Below are positions 1-10,578 of a stretch of DNA of 64,000 nucleotides, piece after piece. The notes beneath the pieces were generated by a model. It was not told the origin of the DNA and did not search any database. It saw nothing but the letters and a program-made list of their open reading frames with translations. Position numbers and translations under genes: made by a program. The number at the start of each line of letters is the position of its first letter. Within the stretch, counting starts at the first letter, position 1. Source of the DNA: Flectonema sp. DT1601 (Eukaryota > Euglenozoa > Diplonemea > Diplonemida > Diplonemidae); the NCBI GenBank assembly GCA_964019425.1, contig OZ025865.1, positions 121,001 through 185,000 of the forward strand. Reading direction: 5' to 3'.

Positions 1-402
1 ACAACCACCAAGGGCTGTTTTAGCCTCGGTGTAAACCCAAGCCCGACAAGACACGTTTCCGTGACAGGCTGTGTCGCAGTCATCCTGAGTTGCCACAGCA
101 ACCTGCGACAAATTATATCCAGGCAAGTCAACTCCCTGCTTGATGGCATTTGGTTTCCACTCATTCACTCTGTCGGAGTACACCTGCGGGTAAGAGCTGC
201 CTCCAGCCCAAGCAAACTCAGCCCTCGTAATATTTTCAGGTTCTAAATCTCGAGCTTCTTGCATGACGATAGCCGTACCACTGGTGTTCTTCCAAATACC
301 AACATTCATGAATGTTGTTGATTGCAGAAGCTGAGACAAGTCTGCTGCTGCGACTTCAGAAAGTCCCAAAGTTAGAGAAGCAAAAACTGAATACAGTTTC
401 AT
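1..402 (-). CDS. GH116-like secreted glycosidase, N-terminal part, cut by window edge
   Basis: The reading frame starts at an ATG at 402-400 and stays open for all 134 codons to the left edge. It encodes a hydrophobic signal peptide (about residues 1-19), then the PAN/apple-like cysteine segment (DDCDTAC, CRAWVY) also found in the complete copies at 25604-28507 and 15300-15983, to which it is nearly identical. The catalytic domain would lie outside the window, so whether it is intact cannot be judged. Differences from the paralogues include Arg for Leu after MQEA and Asn for Asp in LPGY(D/N)LSQ. Family assignment rests on the full-length copies. Confidence 0.8.
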   Translation of the reverse strand, partial: MKLYSVFASLTLGLSEVAAADLSQLLQSTTFMNVGIWKNTSGTAIVMQEARDLEPENITRAEFAWAGGSSYPQVYSDRVNEWKPNAIKQGVDLPGYNLSQVAVATQDDCDTACHGNVSCRAWVYTEAKTALGGC

Positions 403-550
403 CTTGTGAATTAGCTGGGAGGAAGGTGTACTTAGGCTAATTGCATTACTTGGATATAAAGGTATAAAGGAGAGCCTGCGAGAGCAGTTAACAAACACGC
501 GAACTGCAGATAATGTGAGAAGAGTCAAATAAAAGATATAAGTAAACCTA
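403..550. other. 5' flank of the GH116 gene, no gene seen
   Basis: This stretch is homologous to the flanks upstream of the GH116 starts at 15984 and 24290 (the TATAAAGG-type segment and the GCGAGAGCAGTTAACAAACACG block). Homology to the other GH116 flanks ends near 545, where the PDZ/retroelement repeat begins, so a duplication junction lies here. I see no coding potential. Confidence 0.6.
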
Positions 551-708
551 TGCTATTGTACCACACATTTGATTTGTTCATCACCTCCGTTCATTACGAT
601 GTTGTTTAACGCCAACACCATGCCTCCTCGAGCTGCTTTACAGCCTGCTGGTGCTGAAAAAATAACTCCTTCTCTGATAACCAAAATAGCAAATGCATCG
701 ACGACCAT
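551..708 (-). pseudogene. PDZ-like mini-gene, 3'-truncated copy
   Basis: This is a truncated copy of the 86-codon PDZ-like ORFs at 2479-2739 and 4597-4857. It starts at the equivalent ATG (MVVDAFA.LVIREG) but loses homology after DEQIKCVVQ because the repeat is cut at about 551. It is related to the N-terminus of the large PDZ protein at 38296-39612 (MPIRVFNHLVVQDG). Two substitutions (Ile for Asn, Phe for Ile) distinguish it from the other copies. Confidence 0.6.
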
Positions 709-759
709 TTCTTGTTTAGTGGGGTAAAAATAACACAAAAAGAAACAAGAGTCTGTTGG

Positions 760-1290
760 AAAATTAATTTTTATTTACAAAATATAAAAATACAAACCAA
801 CAAATCAATAACTTATCAACCCCCTTGTAAATACAACTACCTCACACGAACAACAAAGCTTACGCTGGCTAACCAACTAGCTGCCTACTGCGTAGCTAGT
901 TTACCAAATAAACAAATTTGTTTTACTTTTTTTTTATTCGAATCCTTCAGGAGACATAAAAGCAAAAAACTGATCCACCCAAAAGAAAATACTATACACG
1001 AAAAAAATAAATAAATGACACCTAAAGATGAATAATAAAACTAAACTATCAACAAGACAAAGCTTTTGGTATCTCCAATGCAGGCTCTCCATACGAATTC
1101 GGTGTGGACTTTCGCAAGACATCCGAAGCTTTTGAAAACCTCTGCGACGCAGCCAGTAGAAGAAGAACCTTGCTTCCCAGAAAGAGGTTTCTACCTGTAC
1201 TGCAGCAGGTATTGTAGATGTCCTCAGAAGTCATAATCAAATGTATTTTACATTGGTTCGACATAAAATGATTGATGTCGTAACGTAATT
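760..1290 (-). mobile_element. 3' end of an ingi/L1Tc-like non-LTR retrotransposon (5'-truncated)
   Basis: The minus-strand frame ending in KASDVLRKSTPNSYGEPALEIPKALSC is the same C-terminus that, at 51225-51986, continues from a retroelement zinc-knuckle domain. Here only this tail and an AT-rich 3' UTR remain. The UTR carries a perfect 8-bp stem (AACTAGCT at 875-882 with AGCTAGTT at 894-901). The same module recurs near 2791, 4909, 40050, 44222, 51066 and 52262, so it is a dispersed family of truncated copies. Confidence 0.65.
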
Positions 1291-1774
1291 CTTTAATTTA
1301 ATTCACTTCTTTTCTTTCTTCTTGCGAAGGAGGAGGAGGAGCAGGAGGGGAAAGACGTTTCTTTATTTGATGTAAGTGATGTTTTTATGTATCAAAAAAA
1401 AGGTGTGTAGGGAGAGAAATATAATTTTCTTTTTTTAAAACAATTAATTATACATTAATGTTTGAATTAGTTAAAGACAACTGTTTTTCAACATCTGTCA
1501 AGGATGCCGTGACTTGGTTTGATGCTTTGCTTAGCCTTTTTTGAAGTAACTAGTCAGGTTTCGAAAGAAAAGAAAGAAGGGGAGTGAAAAGGGAATGTTC
1601 CAGTGTAGGTAAAAAACACTCTGCAAATGTAGTAAAAAACTCTGCATTATAAATTAAATGCTCGAATTGAGTTTTAATTAATATCTTTTTTAAAAAAAAT
1701 CGTGTCACCTGAAAAAAAGCAATTCAGGTTTTCTATAACACGGCAAAGTGTTTCTCATATTACCTTCTAAAAGA

Positions 1775-2035
1775 TTACTTCTCAATATAAACATATTGGG
1801 ATGGAAGGCAAAAACCTTCGACGGGATGTAAACTCGATCCCGCCTCCTCAAGCTTCTTCATAACAAACTCTAGCATGTGTGAAGCCTTGGCAACTAAGGT
1901 ATAACCACGTCTCGCGGCCGCCACTACCGCCATGTTGTCCACATGGGCACAGATCTCCATCGGTGTGTTGCCATCTATAACTCGTAGAATACCTCTGCAG
2001 AGAGCAAACATTTGTTTGTGCGCAACCGGAAACAA
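1775..2035 (-). pseudogene. RNase H-like remnant of a DIRS/VIPER-type retroelement
   Basis: The 86-codon frame contains HVDNMAVVAAARRGYT followed by LEFVMKKLEEAGSSLHPVEG and LPSQY. This resembles the VDN...V...G...E...PS.YN pattern of RNase H domains in tyrosine-recombinase retroelements (DIRS, VIPER). That resemblance is from memory of the family and was not computed. No reverse transcriptase or recombinase is next to it. An identical copy lies at 3806-4066. Alternatively it is an unrelated short ORF. Confidence 0.4.
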
Positions 2036-2099
2036 GCCTATAAAGCAATTTGTATTTGTATTTTGTGGGTATATAAATTTTAGTTTATATATTGTCAGT

Positions 2100-2478
2100 T
2101 TTTTTCAAAAAAAAATAGCTTCTTAGTAAACAAGAAAAAACCAAAAAAAAAGAAAAACGAGAACATAATAATAATAATAACGGAGTGAAAGGGTTAAATG
2201 GTTGATTTTGCACAATAATGAAATTGCTTTCATATATAATTGTTGGATCTGACCAAGGAGAAGCAATGGAGAAGCACAGTTCTATCTATACGAGTAGGTA
2301 TCCGTTAAGCACACCAACTATCACATGGGTGGCTCACTAGAAGTTTCTAAATTACGAAATTAATTATTCTACTCCACACCAACACTGATACCGATGTGTC
2401 ACTAGCTGACACAGGAGTCTCAAAGGAACTACTAAACTTCTCTCTGTACTATAAAACAAGACAGTGGATAAACGATGA
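2100..2478. other. Intergenic part of 2-kb repeat, no gene seen
   Basis: AT-rich sequence with A-runs and a (TAA)n stretch near 2170. It includes a 6-bp hairpin (GTGTCA/TGACAC at 2394-2410) and, at 2427-2456, a plus-strand segment partly resembling a kinetoplastid spliced leader. No open frame with family resemblance was found. Confidence 0.5.
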
Positions 2479-2739
2479 TTAGGTGAGACTTTGTCTAAAC
2501 CTGAAGACCCTGATACTTGGGTGTATTACGATTATCCTGCTTCCTCTCAGCAGCATCATTTCAAACTCTTCTCCTTCCACTGCATATTGTACTACACATT
2601 TGATTTGTTCATCACCTCCGTTCATTACGATGTTGTTTAACGCCAACACCATGTCTCCTCGAGCTGCTTTACAGCCTGCTGGTGCTGAAATAATTACTCC
2701 TTCTCTGATGACCAAATTAGCAAAAGCATCGACGACCAT
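2479..2739 (-). CDS. PDZ-like single-domain mini-protein (86 aa)
   Basis: I place the start at the internal ATG (MVVDAFANLVIREG) because it aligns with the start of the large PDZ protein (MPIRVFNHLVVQDG at 39612). An upstream TTG would only add vector-like residues. The product is a PDZ-like fold half: A.GCKAARGDMVLALNNIVMNGGDEQ...EEFEMMLLRGSRIIVIHPS aligns with GSSARAGDLVFGINGRVLKGGDAD...SEIEMVLLRGSEIIIIHPT. The Pro/Gln-rich tail of the parent is absent. The copy at 4597-4857 is identical, which could reflect recent duplication rather than selection. Whether it is expressed is unknown. Confidence 0.5.
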   Translation of the reverse strand: MVVDAFANLVIREGVIISAPAGCKAARGDMVLALNNIVMNGGDEQIKCVVQYAVEGEEFEMMLLRGSRIIVIHPSIRVFRFRQSLT

Positions 2740-2790
2740 TTCTTGTTTAGTGGGGTAAAAATAACACAAAAAGAAACAAGAGTCTGTTGG

Positions 2791-3320
2791 AAAATTAATT
2801 TTTATTTACAAAATATAAAAATACAAACCAACAAATCAATAACTTATCAACCCCCTTGTAAATACAACTACCTCACACGAACAACAAAGCTTACGCTGGC
2901 TAACCAACTAGCTGCCTACTGCGTAGCTAGTTTACCAAATAAACAAATTTGTTTTACTTTTTTTTTATTCGCAACCTTCAGGAGACATAAAAGCAAAAAA
3001 CTGATCCACCCAAAAGAAAATACTATACACGAAAAAAATAAATAAATGACACCTAAAGATGAATAATAAAACTAAACTATCAACAAGACAAAGCTTTTGG
3101 TATCTCCAATGCAGGCTCTCCATACGAATTCGGTGTGGACTTTCGCAAGACATCCGAAGCTTTTGAAAACCTCTGCGACGCAGCCAGTAGAAGAAGAACC
3201 TTGCTTCCCAGAAAGAGGTTTCTACCTGTACTGCAGCAGGTATTGTAGATGTCCTCAGAAGTCATAATCAAATGTATTTTACATTGGTTCGACATAAAAT
3301 GATTGATGTCGTAACGTAAT
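2791..3320 (-). mobile_element. Non-LTR retrotransposon 3' end, second tandem copy
   Basis: Same C-terminal coding tail and 3' UTR as at 760-1290, including the 8-bp stem. It differs by a few substitutions (for example GCAACC for GAATCC near 2971). Confidence 0.6.
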
Positions 3321-3805
3321 TCTTTAATTTAATTCACTTCTTTTCTTTCTTCTTGCGAAGGAGGAGGAGGAGCAGGAGGGGAAAGACGTTTCTTTATTTG
3401 ATGTAAGTGATGTTTTTATGTATCAAAAAAAAGGTGTGTAGGGAGAGAAAAATAATTTTCTTTTTTTAAAACAATTAGTTATACATTAATGTTTGAATTA
3501 GTTAAAGACAACTGTTTTTCAACATCTGTCAAGGATGCCGTGACTTGGAGTGATGCTTTGCTTAGCCTTTTTTGAAGTAACTAGTCAGGTTTCGAAAGAA
3601 AAGAAAGAAGGGGAGTGAAAAGGGAATGTTCCAGTGTAGGTAAAAAACACTCTGCAAATGTAGTAAAAAACTCTGCATTATAAATTAAATGCTCGAATTG
3701 AGTTTTAATTAATATCTTTTTTAAAAAAAATCGTGTCACCTGAAAAAAAGCAATTCAGGTTTTCTATAACACGGCAAAGTGTTTCTCATATTACCTTCTA
3801 AAAGA

Positions 3806-4066
3806 TTACTTCTCAATATAAACATATTGGGATGGAAGGCAAAAACCTTCGACGGGATGTAAACTCGATCCCGCCTCCTCAAGCTTCTTCATAACAAACT
3901 CTAGCATGTGTGAAGCCTTGGCAACTAAGGTATAACCACGTCTCGCGGCCGCCACTACCGCCATGTTGTCCACATGGGCACAGATCTCCATCGGTGTGTT
4001 GCCATCTATAACTCGTAGAATACCTCTGCAGAGAGCAAACATTTGTTTGTGCGCAACCGGAAACAA
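3806..4066 (-). pseudogene. RNase H-like remnant, second copy
   Basis: Identical in protein sequence to 1775-2035; it is part of tandem copy 2. Same tentative DIRS/VIPER-type assignment and the same caveat. Confidence 0.4.
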
Positions 4067-4596
4067 GCCTATAAAGCAAGGGTGTTAACGTTACGCTGCC
4101 ACAATTCTCTTTCGCTCGTAAAACATGTCTTCGAGATGAAAAATAAATAAAAGAAAATACACGCTGGTATAATTTGTATTTTGTGGGTATATAAATTTTA
4201 GTTTATATATTGTCAGTTTTTTTCAAAAAAAAATAGCTTCTTAGTAAACAAGAAAAAACCAAAAAAAAAGAAAAACGAGAACATAATAATAATAATAACG
4301 GAGTGAAAGGGTTAAATGGTTGATTTTGCACAATAATGAAATTGCTTTCATATATAATTGTTGGATCTGACCAAGGAGAAGCAATGGAGAAGCACAGTTC
4401 TATCTATACGAGTAGGTATCCGTTAAGCACACCAACTATCACATGGGTGGCTCACTAGAAGTTTCTAAATTACGAAATTAATTATTCTACTCCACACCAA
4501 CACTGATACCGATGTGTCACTAGCTGACACAGGAGTCTCAAAGGAACTACTAAACTTCTCTCTGTACTATAAAACAAGACAGTGGATAAACGATGA

Positions 4597-4857
4597 TTAG
4601 GTGAGACTTTGTCTAAACCTGAAGACCCTGATACTTGGGTGTATTACGATTATCCTGCTTCCTCTCAGCAGCATCATTTCAAACTCTTCTCCTTCCACTG
4701 CATATTGTACTACACATTTGATTTGTTCATCACCTCCGTTCATTACGATGTTGTTTAACGCCAACACCATGTCTCCTCGAGCTGCTTTACAGCCTGCTGG
4801 TGCTGAAATAATTACTCCTTCTCTGATGACCAAATTAGCAAAAGCATCGACGACCAT
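4597..4857 (-). CDS. PDZ-like mini-protein, identical second copy
   Basis: The protein is identical to that at 2479-2739. It starts at the ATG aligned with the parent PDZ gene and ends at TAA. It belongs to tandem copy 3, whose right part is more diverged, so the identity of this segment suggests recent duplication or gene conversion. Confidence 0.5.
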   Translation of the reverse strand: MVVDAFANLVIREGVIISAPAGCKAARGDMVLALNNIVMNGGDEQIKCVVQYAVEGEEFEMMLLRGSRIIVIHPSIRVFRFRQSLT

Positions 4858-6330
4858 TTCTTGTTTAGTGGGGTAAAAATAACACAAAAAGAAACAAGAG
4901 TCTGTTGGAAAATTAATTTTTATTTACAAAATATAAAAATACAAACCAACAAATCAATAACTTATCAACCCCCTTGTAAATACAACTACCTCACACGAAC
5001 AACAAAGCTTACGCTGGCTAACCAACTAGCTGCCTACTGCGTAGCTAGTTTACCAAATAAACAAATTTGTTTTACTTTTTTTTTATTCGCAACCTTCAGG
5101 AGACATAAAAGCAAAAAACTGATCCACCCAAAAGAAAATACTATACACGAAAAAAATAAATAAATGACACCTAAAGATGAATAATAAAACTAAACTATCA
5201 ACAAGACAAAGCTTTTGGTATCTCTAATGCAGGCTCTCCATACGAATTCGGTGTGGACTTTCGCAAGACATCCGAAGCTTTTGAAAACCTCTGCGACGCA
5301 GCCAGTAGAAGAAGAACCTTGCTTCCCAGAAAGAGGTTTCTACCTGTACTGCAGCAGGTATTGCAGATGTCCTCAGAAGTCATAATCAAATGTATTTTAC
5401 ATTGGTTCGACATAAAATGATTGATGTCGTAACGTAATTCTTTAATATAATTCACTTCTTTTCTTTCTTTATTTGATGTAAGTGATGTTTTTACGTTTAG
5501 TTTAGTTTAGTTAGCAAAATACAAACTGATGACTACGAGGGGTCTGGGTAGCCCGCATCAGTAAGGACCCAATCGCGAAGATTGTAGTTTCATAGTATTG
5601 GCTGGAAGTGATCGACTTCCAGCCTCCACCTTACCCAGAGGCTAACAGGTTGTAAACAACTAAAGAAAATAAAAGAGAAATGATCTGGGATTGGGGGGAA
5701 GGTGAAAAAAATAAAAAATCTTCTTTCTTTCATATAGTACAGTCAGTTTAAGGTCATAACTGCGCCGGACCAATATGTATCAAAAAAAAGGTGTGTAGGG
5801 AGAGAATAATAATTTTCTTTTTTTAAAACAATTAATTATACTGTCGACTAGAAAGAAAGGGGGTTTAATGTTTGAATTTGTTAAATACAACTGTTTGGTA
5901 TCACATTAACACAACGATAATTTATCATCTGTCAAGGATGCAGTGACGTGGTGTGATGCTTTACTTAGCCTTTTTTGAAGTAACTAGTCAGGTTTCGAAA
6001 GAAAAGAAAGAAGGGGAGTGAAAAGGGAATGTTCCAGTGTAGGTAAAAAACACTCTGCAAATGTAGTAAAAAACTCTGCATTATAAATTAAATGGTCGAA
6101 TTGAGTTTTAATTAATATCTTTTTTAAAAAAATCGTGTCACCTGAAAGAAAGCAATTCAGGTTTTCTATAACACGGCAAAGTGTTTCTCATATTACCTTC
6201 TAAAAGATTACTTCTCAATATAAACATCTTGGGATGGAAGGCAAAAAAGAAATGAAAGAAAATACACGCTGGTATAATTTGTATTTTGTGGGTAAATAAG
6301 TTTTATTTTATATATTGTCAGCTAATTGAG
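4702..6330. repeat. Tandem 2-kb repeat, copy 3 (diverged, with insertion)
   Basis: The third unit carries the non-LTR 3' end at about 4909-5455, then a 278-base SINE-like insertion (5496-5773). The remaining homology is more diverged, and the RNase H remnant is missing beyond about 6243. Confidence 0.75.
5496..5773 (-). mobile_element. SINE-like insertion with (CTAAA)n tail and 10-bp hairpin
   Basis: Comparison with the empty site in copy 2 (GATGTTTTTATGTATC near 3409-3424) shows a 278-base insertion flanked by a 4-bp duplication: TATG on the right and TACG, one mutation away, on the left. Its left end is (TTTAG)n, i.e. (CTAAA)n on the minus strand, like a retroposon 3' tail. A perfect hairpin GGCTGGAAGT/ACTTCCAGCC with a 5-base loop lies at 5600-5624. 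No ORF. Copies occur at 40577-40859 and 44697-44974. Confidence 0.6.
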
Positions 6331-7232
6331 AGAAGGCCATAGCCATTGATAAAAAGCTTAGAGAAGTTCGGTTCCCCCAAGGATTTCACTACAAAGAAAC
6401 CTCTGGCTCCTTTCTTTCGGAGGTGTATTGCTTCCTCCACTGCCCAGCCTTGATAAGCTAGGACCTTACACGCCTCTGATATAAAAATGGGAATCAGCTG
6501 TCGGTGGTGGCATTGCGAGAATACCAATCTCTTGTCGAGTGATCAGCTCTTTTTCGGGATTCTGCACAAGTGGCAGCTTGTTGGTTTTGTGTGAGATGAT
6601 CAACGCCGAGCTGCCGCAAAGGCTGTGCCGTAGTCAACCGTGTTGAGTTTAATCACGGCGGTTACAGATAACTCCGGTTGGATCCGTTGCGGGATTGAGA
6701 CGAAGTATCCTCTGTGCTTCTCGGTGAGGAATAGTTGGAGGAGGTGAATTAGGAACACGAATGTTCACCGTCTGTACCTTCGGTCTGCGTAGCTTGGATT
6801 CCCAAACTTGCTTACGGAAATTGCGACAAAGAAAAATGGGGAAGAGGAGAATGGAAAAAGGTTCCTTTCGTGTGTTTTTTTTTTTTCTCATTTCCGTTTA
6901 ATTTGTAATAGTATCATTTTGAAGTAACTTTCGTAGTCTAGGTTTCAAATGAACTAAATCTACTTTTGTTAGTTCCGCATCGAGACGGAGTTCCTCCCTT
7001 CTGAGAATTGTTAGCTCTTCGTGGATTTCTTTTAAATTATTTTGAACTACAGAAAAGGAAAAAAAAAAACAAAAAAAAGAGAAAGAGAAAAAGAGAAATG
7101 GCTTCAACTTAAACTAACACGGAAATTGGGAAACATAAAAACTATTTTATTGTTTTCCCGTCCGAACAAATTTTTTTTCAGTAACTTACAATACTTCAAA
7201 CAAAAATACAAAAAATAAATGACAACCAAGAA
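6300..7232. other. Decayed repeat modules, no intact gene
   Basis: Short minus-strand frames (6318-6527, 6649-6891, 6898-7107) carry no recognisable domain. The block 6528-6830 (GAGTGATCAGCTC...GGATCCGTTGCGGG) recurs at 13980-14280 and partly at 22330-22520, so it is a dispersed module. 7040-7232 is the 3' UTR typical of the Ubl-LRR genes (GGCTTCAACTTAAAC, CCCGTCCGAACAA). Confidence 0.5.
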
Positions 7233-7407
7233 TCAATTCAACACTTTACATTTAACAGACCGTTCAAAGAGAGCTCTATTATTTTGAGGCAGCTGAACAG
7301 TTTTCAGGGCGCTGCAATTATCGAGGAAGCACTCACCAATTTCCATCACATCACTAAGACAGGAAAGGTCAAGAGAAGTGATTTCTGAACAATAATATAA
7401 AAAATTA

Positions 7408-8594
7408 GGAGAATTCTCCGTTGCCTACATAAAAAAAAGTTTTTTCTCCGTTGCCTGCACCCAAAAAGTTTTTTCGCTGTTGTGAACAACTCTTTTTTTT
7501 TTTCGCTTTTGTCTGCTAAACCTCCTTCCAGTGGAGCAGCAGGCGAGGGTGACGCTTGTCAGGAGTGCACTCTCGCTAGGGAAGACACGTCCCAGAGTTG
7601 GTGTCGGAACATTGAACACCGGCACGTTTATGGTCGGGACAGGTGTAACAGTATCCTCAGATGCGATCACAGTTGCAGTCTGCGGGGAGTCCATGTTTCC
7701 AGGCATTTGGTAGTAGGTAGGTAGGTGTTGAGTATTTATTATCTGGAAACGTAGAGTAAAAAAACAAACAAACTATCAAGGGGACCTAGGTCCAGAACAG
7801 CAAGAAAAAAATGAGAATCCCTAAAAACCACCACCAAAATTTATTTTCAGCCACAAAGTTTCCATGAACACCCGCTCACCTTAAGCGCACACGGATGTTG
7901 AGATAACGTTTGTACGATGTTCGTCTGGCTTGACGAGATGAGCAAAGACAAGTACTCACGGAAAGGTTGGGTTTTTCGTCAGGTCTTGATAGTGTTCTCA
8001 GCCTCTGGAAGTTTTACTGAGTGCATGTAAAGAACGGTATGTGTGCAGGGCTGGGTCACCTTACAGAGAACTGTTGTCCACTTACACGTCATTTCAACCG
8101 AATTTCAAAGTCAAGACACCTGCGAGTTACAGACAGCCTGGTCGCAAGCGACACTCCTGTTTCTGACCGGGTTATCAGGGTATCTAACTCATGCAGGCAT
8201 GAGAGCTTTTTTAAGGCTACCTTAAATTATCAAGAGCGCAGTACTGCCCGAAGGGTTCCCGCGTGTCAAGATGCATTTGCATGTACTGAGCAGAAGTTCC
8301 AGAAGGAAGATTACTTTTATCATTTCCCAAGTCATCACATCCTTAACCGTTTGTGTTATTAGCTTTCAATCAATCCATCAGATGAGTATATGGTATCTAA
8401 CTAACCAGGTCGACAGGTGCACAAAGAAAAAAAAAAGGGAAAAAGGTCAGGTGACACACAACAGCGAAAAATAAATATAGGTGGCACACAACAGCGAAAA
8501 AAAAAAAGAAAAAAAAACACAACGGAGAAAAATTCTTTTAGGTGGACTACAACGGAGAAAAATAAAGTTTTGGGGTAGCAACGGAGAATTTTCC
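7408..8594. mobile_element. Mutator-like nonautonomous DNA transposon, 1187 bp
   Basis: It interrupts an LRR coding repeat. Terminal inverted repeats begin GGAGAATTCTCCGTTGC on the left and GGAAAATTCTCCGTTGC on the right (reverse complement). The flanks are AAAAAATTA (7399-7407) and AAAAAGTTA (8595-8603), a 9-bp target duplication with one mismatch, which is the size typical of MULEs. Subterminal CTCCGTTG and CGCTGTTG motifs are repeated several times in each end in inverted orientation. Small plus-strand frames inside (for example 8021-8362) show no transposase features, so it is nonautonomous. Confidence 0.7.
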
Positions 8595-9791
8595 AAAAAG
8601 TTATTTCCAATACTGGTGACACTATTAAGACCGGAAAGGTCAAGAGAAGTGATTTGTGAACAATAACGCAAGAAACTATTTCCAATACTGGTGACACTAC
8701 TAAGACCGGAAAGGTCAAGAGAAGTGATTTGTGAACACTTATACAAAAAACAATCTCCAATACTGGTGACACTACTAAGACAGGAAAGGTCAAGAGAAGT
8801 GATTTTTGAACAATAAGATAAGAAATCATTTTCAATACTGGTGACACTACTAAGACAGGAAAGGTCAAGAGAAGTGATTCGTGAACACTTATACAAAAAA
8901 CAATCTCCAACACTGGTGACACTACTAAGACAGGAAAGGTCAAGAGAAGTGATTCGTGAACAATAACGCAAGAAACTATCTCCAATACTGGTGACACTAC
9001 TAAGACCAGAAAGGTCAAGAGAAGTGATTCGTGAACAATTAAACAAGAAATAATTTCCAATACTGGCGACACTACTAAGACCCGAAAGGTCAAGAGAAGT
9101 GATTTGTGAACACTTATACAAAAAACAATCTCCAACACTGGTGACACTACTAAGACAGGAAAGGTCAAGAGAAGTGATTCGTGAACAATAACGCAAGAAA
9201 CTATCTCCAATACTGGTGACACTACTAAGACCAGAAAGGTCAAGAGAAGTGATTCGTGAACAATTAAACAAGAAATAATTTCCAATACTGGCGACACTAC
9301 TAAGACCCGAAAGGTCAAGAGAAGTGATTTGTGAACAATAACACAAGAAATCATTTCCAATACTGGTGACACTACCAAGACTGGAAAGGTCAAGAGAAGT
9401 GATTTGTGAACAATAATATAAAAAACAATCTCCAATACTGGTGACACTACTAAGACAGGAAAGGTCAAGAGAAGTGATTTTTGAACAATAAGATAAGAAA
9501 TCATTTTCAATACTAGTGACACTACTAAGACAGGAAAGGTCAAGAGAAGTGATTTTTGAACAATAAGATAAGAAATCATTTTCAATACTGGTGACACTAC
9601 TAAGACAGGAAAGGTCAAGAGAAGTGATTCGTGAACACTTATACAAAAAATAATCTCCAACACTGGTGACACTACTAAGACCAGAAAGGTCAAGAGAAGT
9701 GATTTGTGAACAATAACACAAGAAACTATCTCCAATACTGGTGACACTACTAAGACCAGAAAGGTCAAGAGAAGTGATTTGTGAACAATAA

Positions 9792-10483
9792 ATTAACCAG
9801 TGTTTAGGGGTTTGAATCCCATGGATCCCGTCGCTCAGGCGGTCCGGTGGAGAACCGGGTAGGGCACTGTGAACGAGTTGCGGTCCAGGTGGCGTCGGAA
9901 GGCCACCGCACCAACAGATTTGTTTCTTCGCACAACAGTAGCTTGGAGACCGTAAGAGACCCAAGGTGGTTCACAACCGCTCGAACAACTGCGTGTGAAG
10001 GAACAAGATTGAAAAGAAAAGAATATAAGAAAAGAAATGCCACACACAAAAAACGACGTAGTAAAGCAGAGAGGTAGGGGGAGGGATGGCCTCTTTCTCC
10101 ACACATTGCATGGGAGCTCCCCGAGTAACTCGCGGGGCTGATACTGTTAATACATTTCAGGCGACCTGAACTTATAATCCCCCCATGCGTGAAAAGACTA
10201 AACGGGGGAAGTTTGAAGGAAATAGGGGTAAAGGGAAATCATGCCACTAAGGAAAAAATAAAAACCCGGTGGCCCCTGTGAGCTCTGGGTGCCTGAGTAT
10301 CCCGGGCCGGATCACCTGACCTTCTGCTATGTTGTCCTTTTTTTTTAAAGGTTAGGCTACCGGAAAATAAAACGGGGGTAAAAGAATACACAGCAACAAC
10401 AACAATACGTCAGCACTCTAGTTACACACAAGGTGCATCCAGGTAACACCACGAGGAGGCGCGCTATCCGAGTTTCGTTACCC
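9792..10483 (-). mobile_element. Ribozyme-headed short retroposon (SIDER-like), copy a
   Basis: A 692-base insertion in LRR coding DNA, flanked by a 20-base direct duplication (9772-9791 and 10484-10503) that is out of phase with the 69-bp repeat, so it is a genuine target-site duplication. The minus-strand 5' end begins GGGTAACGAAACTCGG and folds like an HDV-type ribozyme. No convincing ORF exists. The family-level analogy is to trypanosomatid L1Tc/SIDER elements, whose 5' ends carry an HDV-like ribozyme. It lacks a poly(A) tail. Confidence 0.65.
10415..10483 (-). ncRNA. HDV-like self-cleaving ribozyme, copy a
   Basis: Counting from 10483 on the minus strand, P1 pairs GGGUAAC (1-7) with GUUACCU (37-43), including the G1-U wobble characteristic of HDV ribozymes. 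P3 is GCC/GGU closing loop UCCUCGU, matching the HDV L3 consensus. GG follows P1 as expected for P1.1. A short P4 is followed by CUGA, which fits the C-N-R-A pattern of the catalytic strand. P2 would pair GAUA(G)CG with CGUAUUG. The P4 and P2 assignments are the weakest part. Confidence 0.55.
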
Positions 10484-10578
10484 AAGTGATTTGTGAACAA
10501 TAACACAAGAAACTATCTCCAATACTGGCGACACTACTAAAACCCGAAAGGTCAAGAGAAGTGATTTGTGAACAATAA
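10484..10578 (-). pseudogene. LRR gene fragment between the two retroposons
   Basis: About 1.3 LRR units (CSQITSLDLSGFSSVASIGDSFL) trapped between the two retroposon copies. The 787-bp period (692-bp retroposon plus 95 bp of LRR) shows a tandem duplication of retroposon plus neighbouring LRR DNA by unequal exchange. Confidence 0.7.

Larger units (their letters stand above)
551..2583. repeat. Tandem 2-kb repeat, copy 1
   Basis: First of three head-to-tail units. Corresponding points at 712, 2743 and 4861 give periods of 2031 and 2118 bases. Read on the minus strand, a unit holds a DIRS/VIPER-type RNase H remnant, the C-terminus and 3' UTR of a non-LTR element, then a PDZ-like mini-gene. The 87-base difference between periods is an indel near 2048, where copy 1 lacks the segment present at 4080-4166. 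Confidence 0.85.
2584..4701. repeat. Tandem 2-kb repeat, copy 2
   Basis: Middle unit of the array, almost identical to copy 1 apart from an 87-base segment near 4080-4166 (containing AACGTTACGCTGCC) that copy 1 lacks. It contains a non-LTR 3' end (about 2791-3320), an RNase H remnant (3806-4066) and intergenic AT-rich DNA. Confidence 0.85.

Noticed and set aside
7408-8594. Plus-strand ORFs of 60-113 codons inside the Mutator-like element
   Set aside because: No transposase motif or recognisable domain; length is within chance expectation.
8401-9768. 455-codon minus-strand ORF rich in SLLLTFPVLVVSPVLE repeats
   Set aside because: It is the second reading frame of the 69-bp LRR repeat; because 69 is divisible by three, alternative frames stay open. 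The same frame appears in every LRR gene.
9808-9822. GGGGTTTGAATCCC resembling a tRNA B box
   Set aside because: No A box at a suitable distance and no cloverleaf; it is near the 3' end of the retroposon on the opposite strand.
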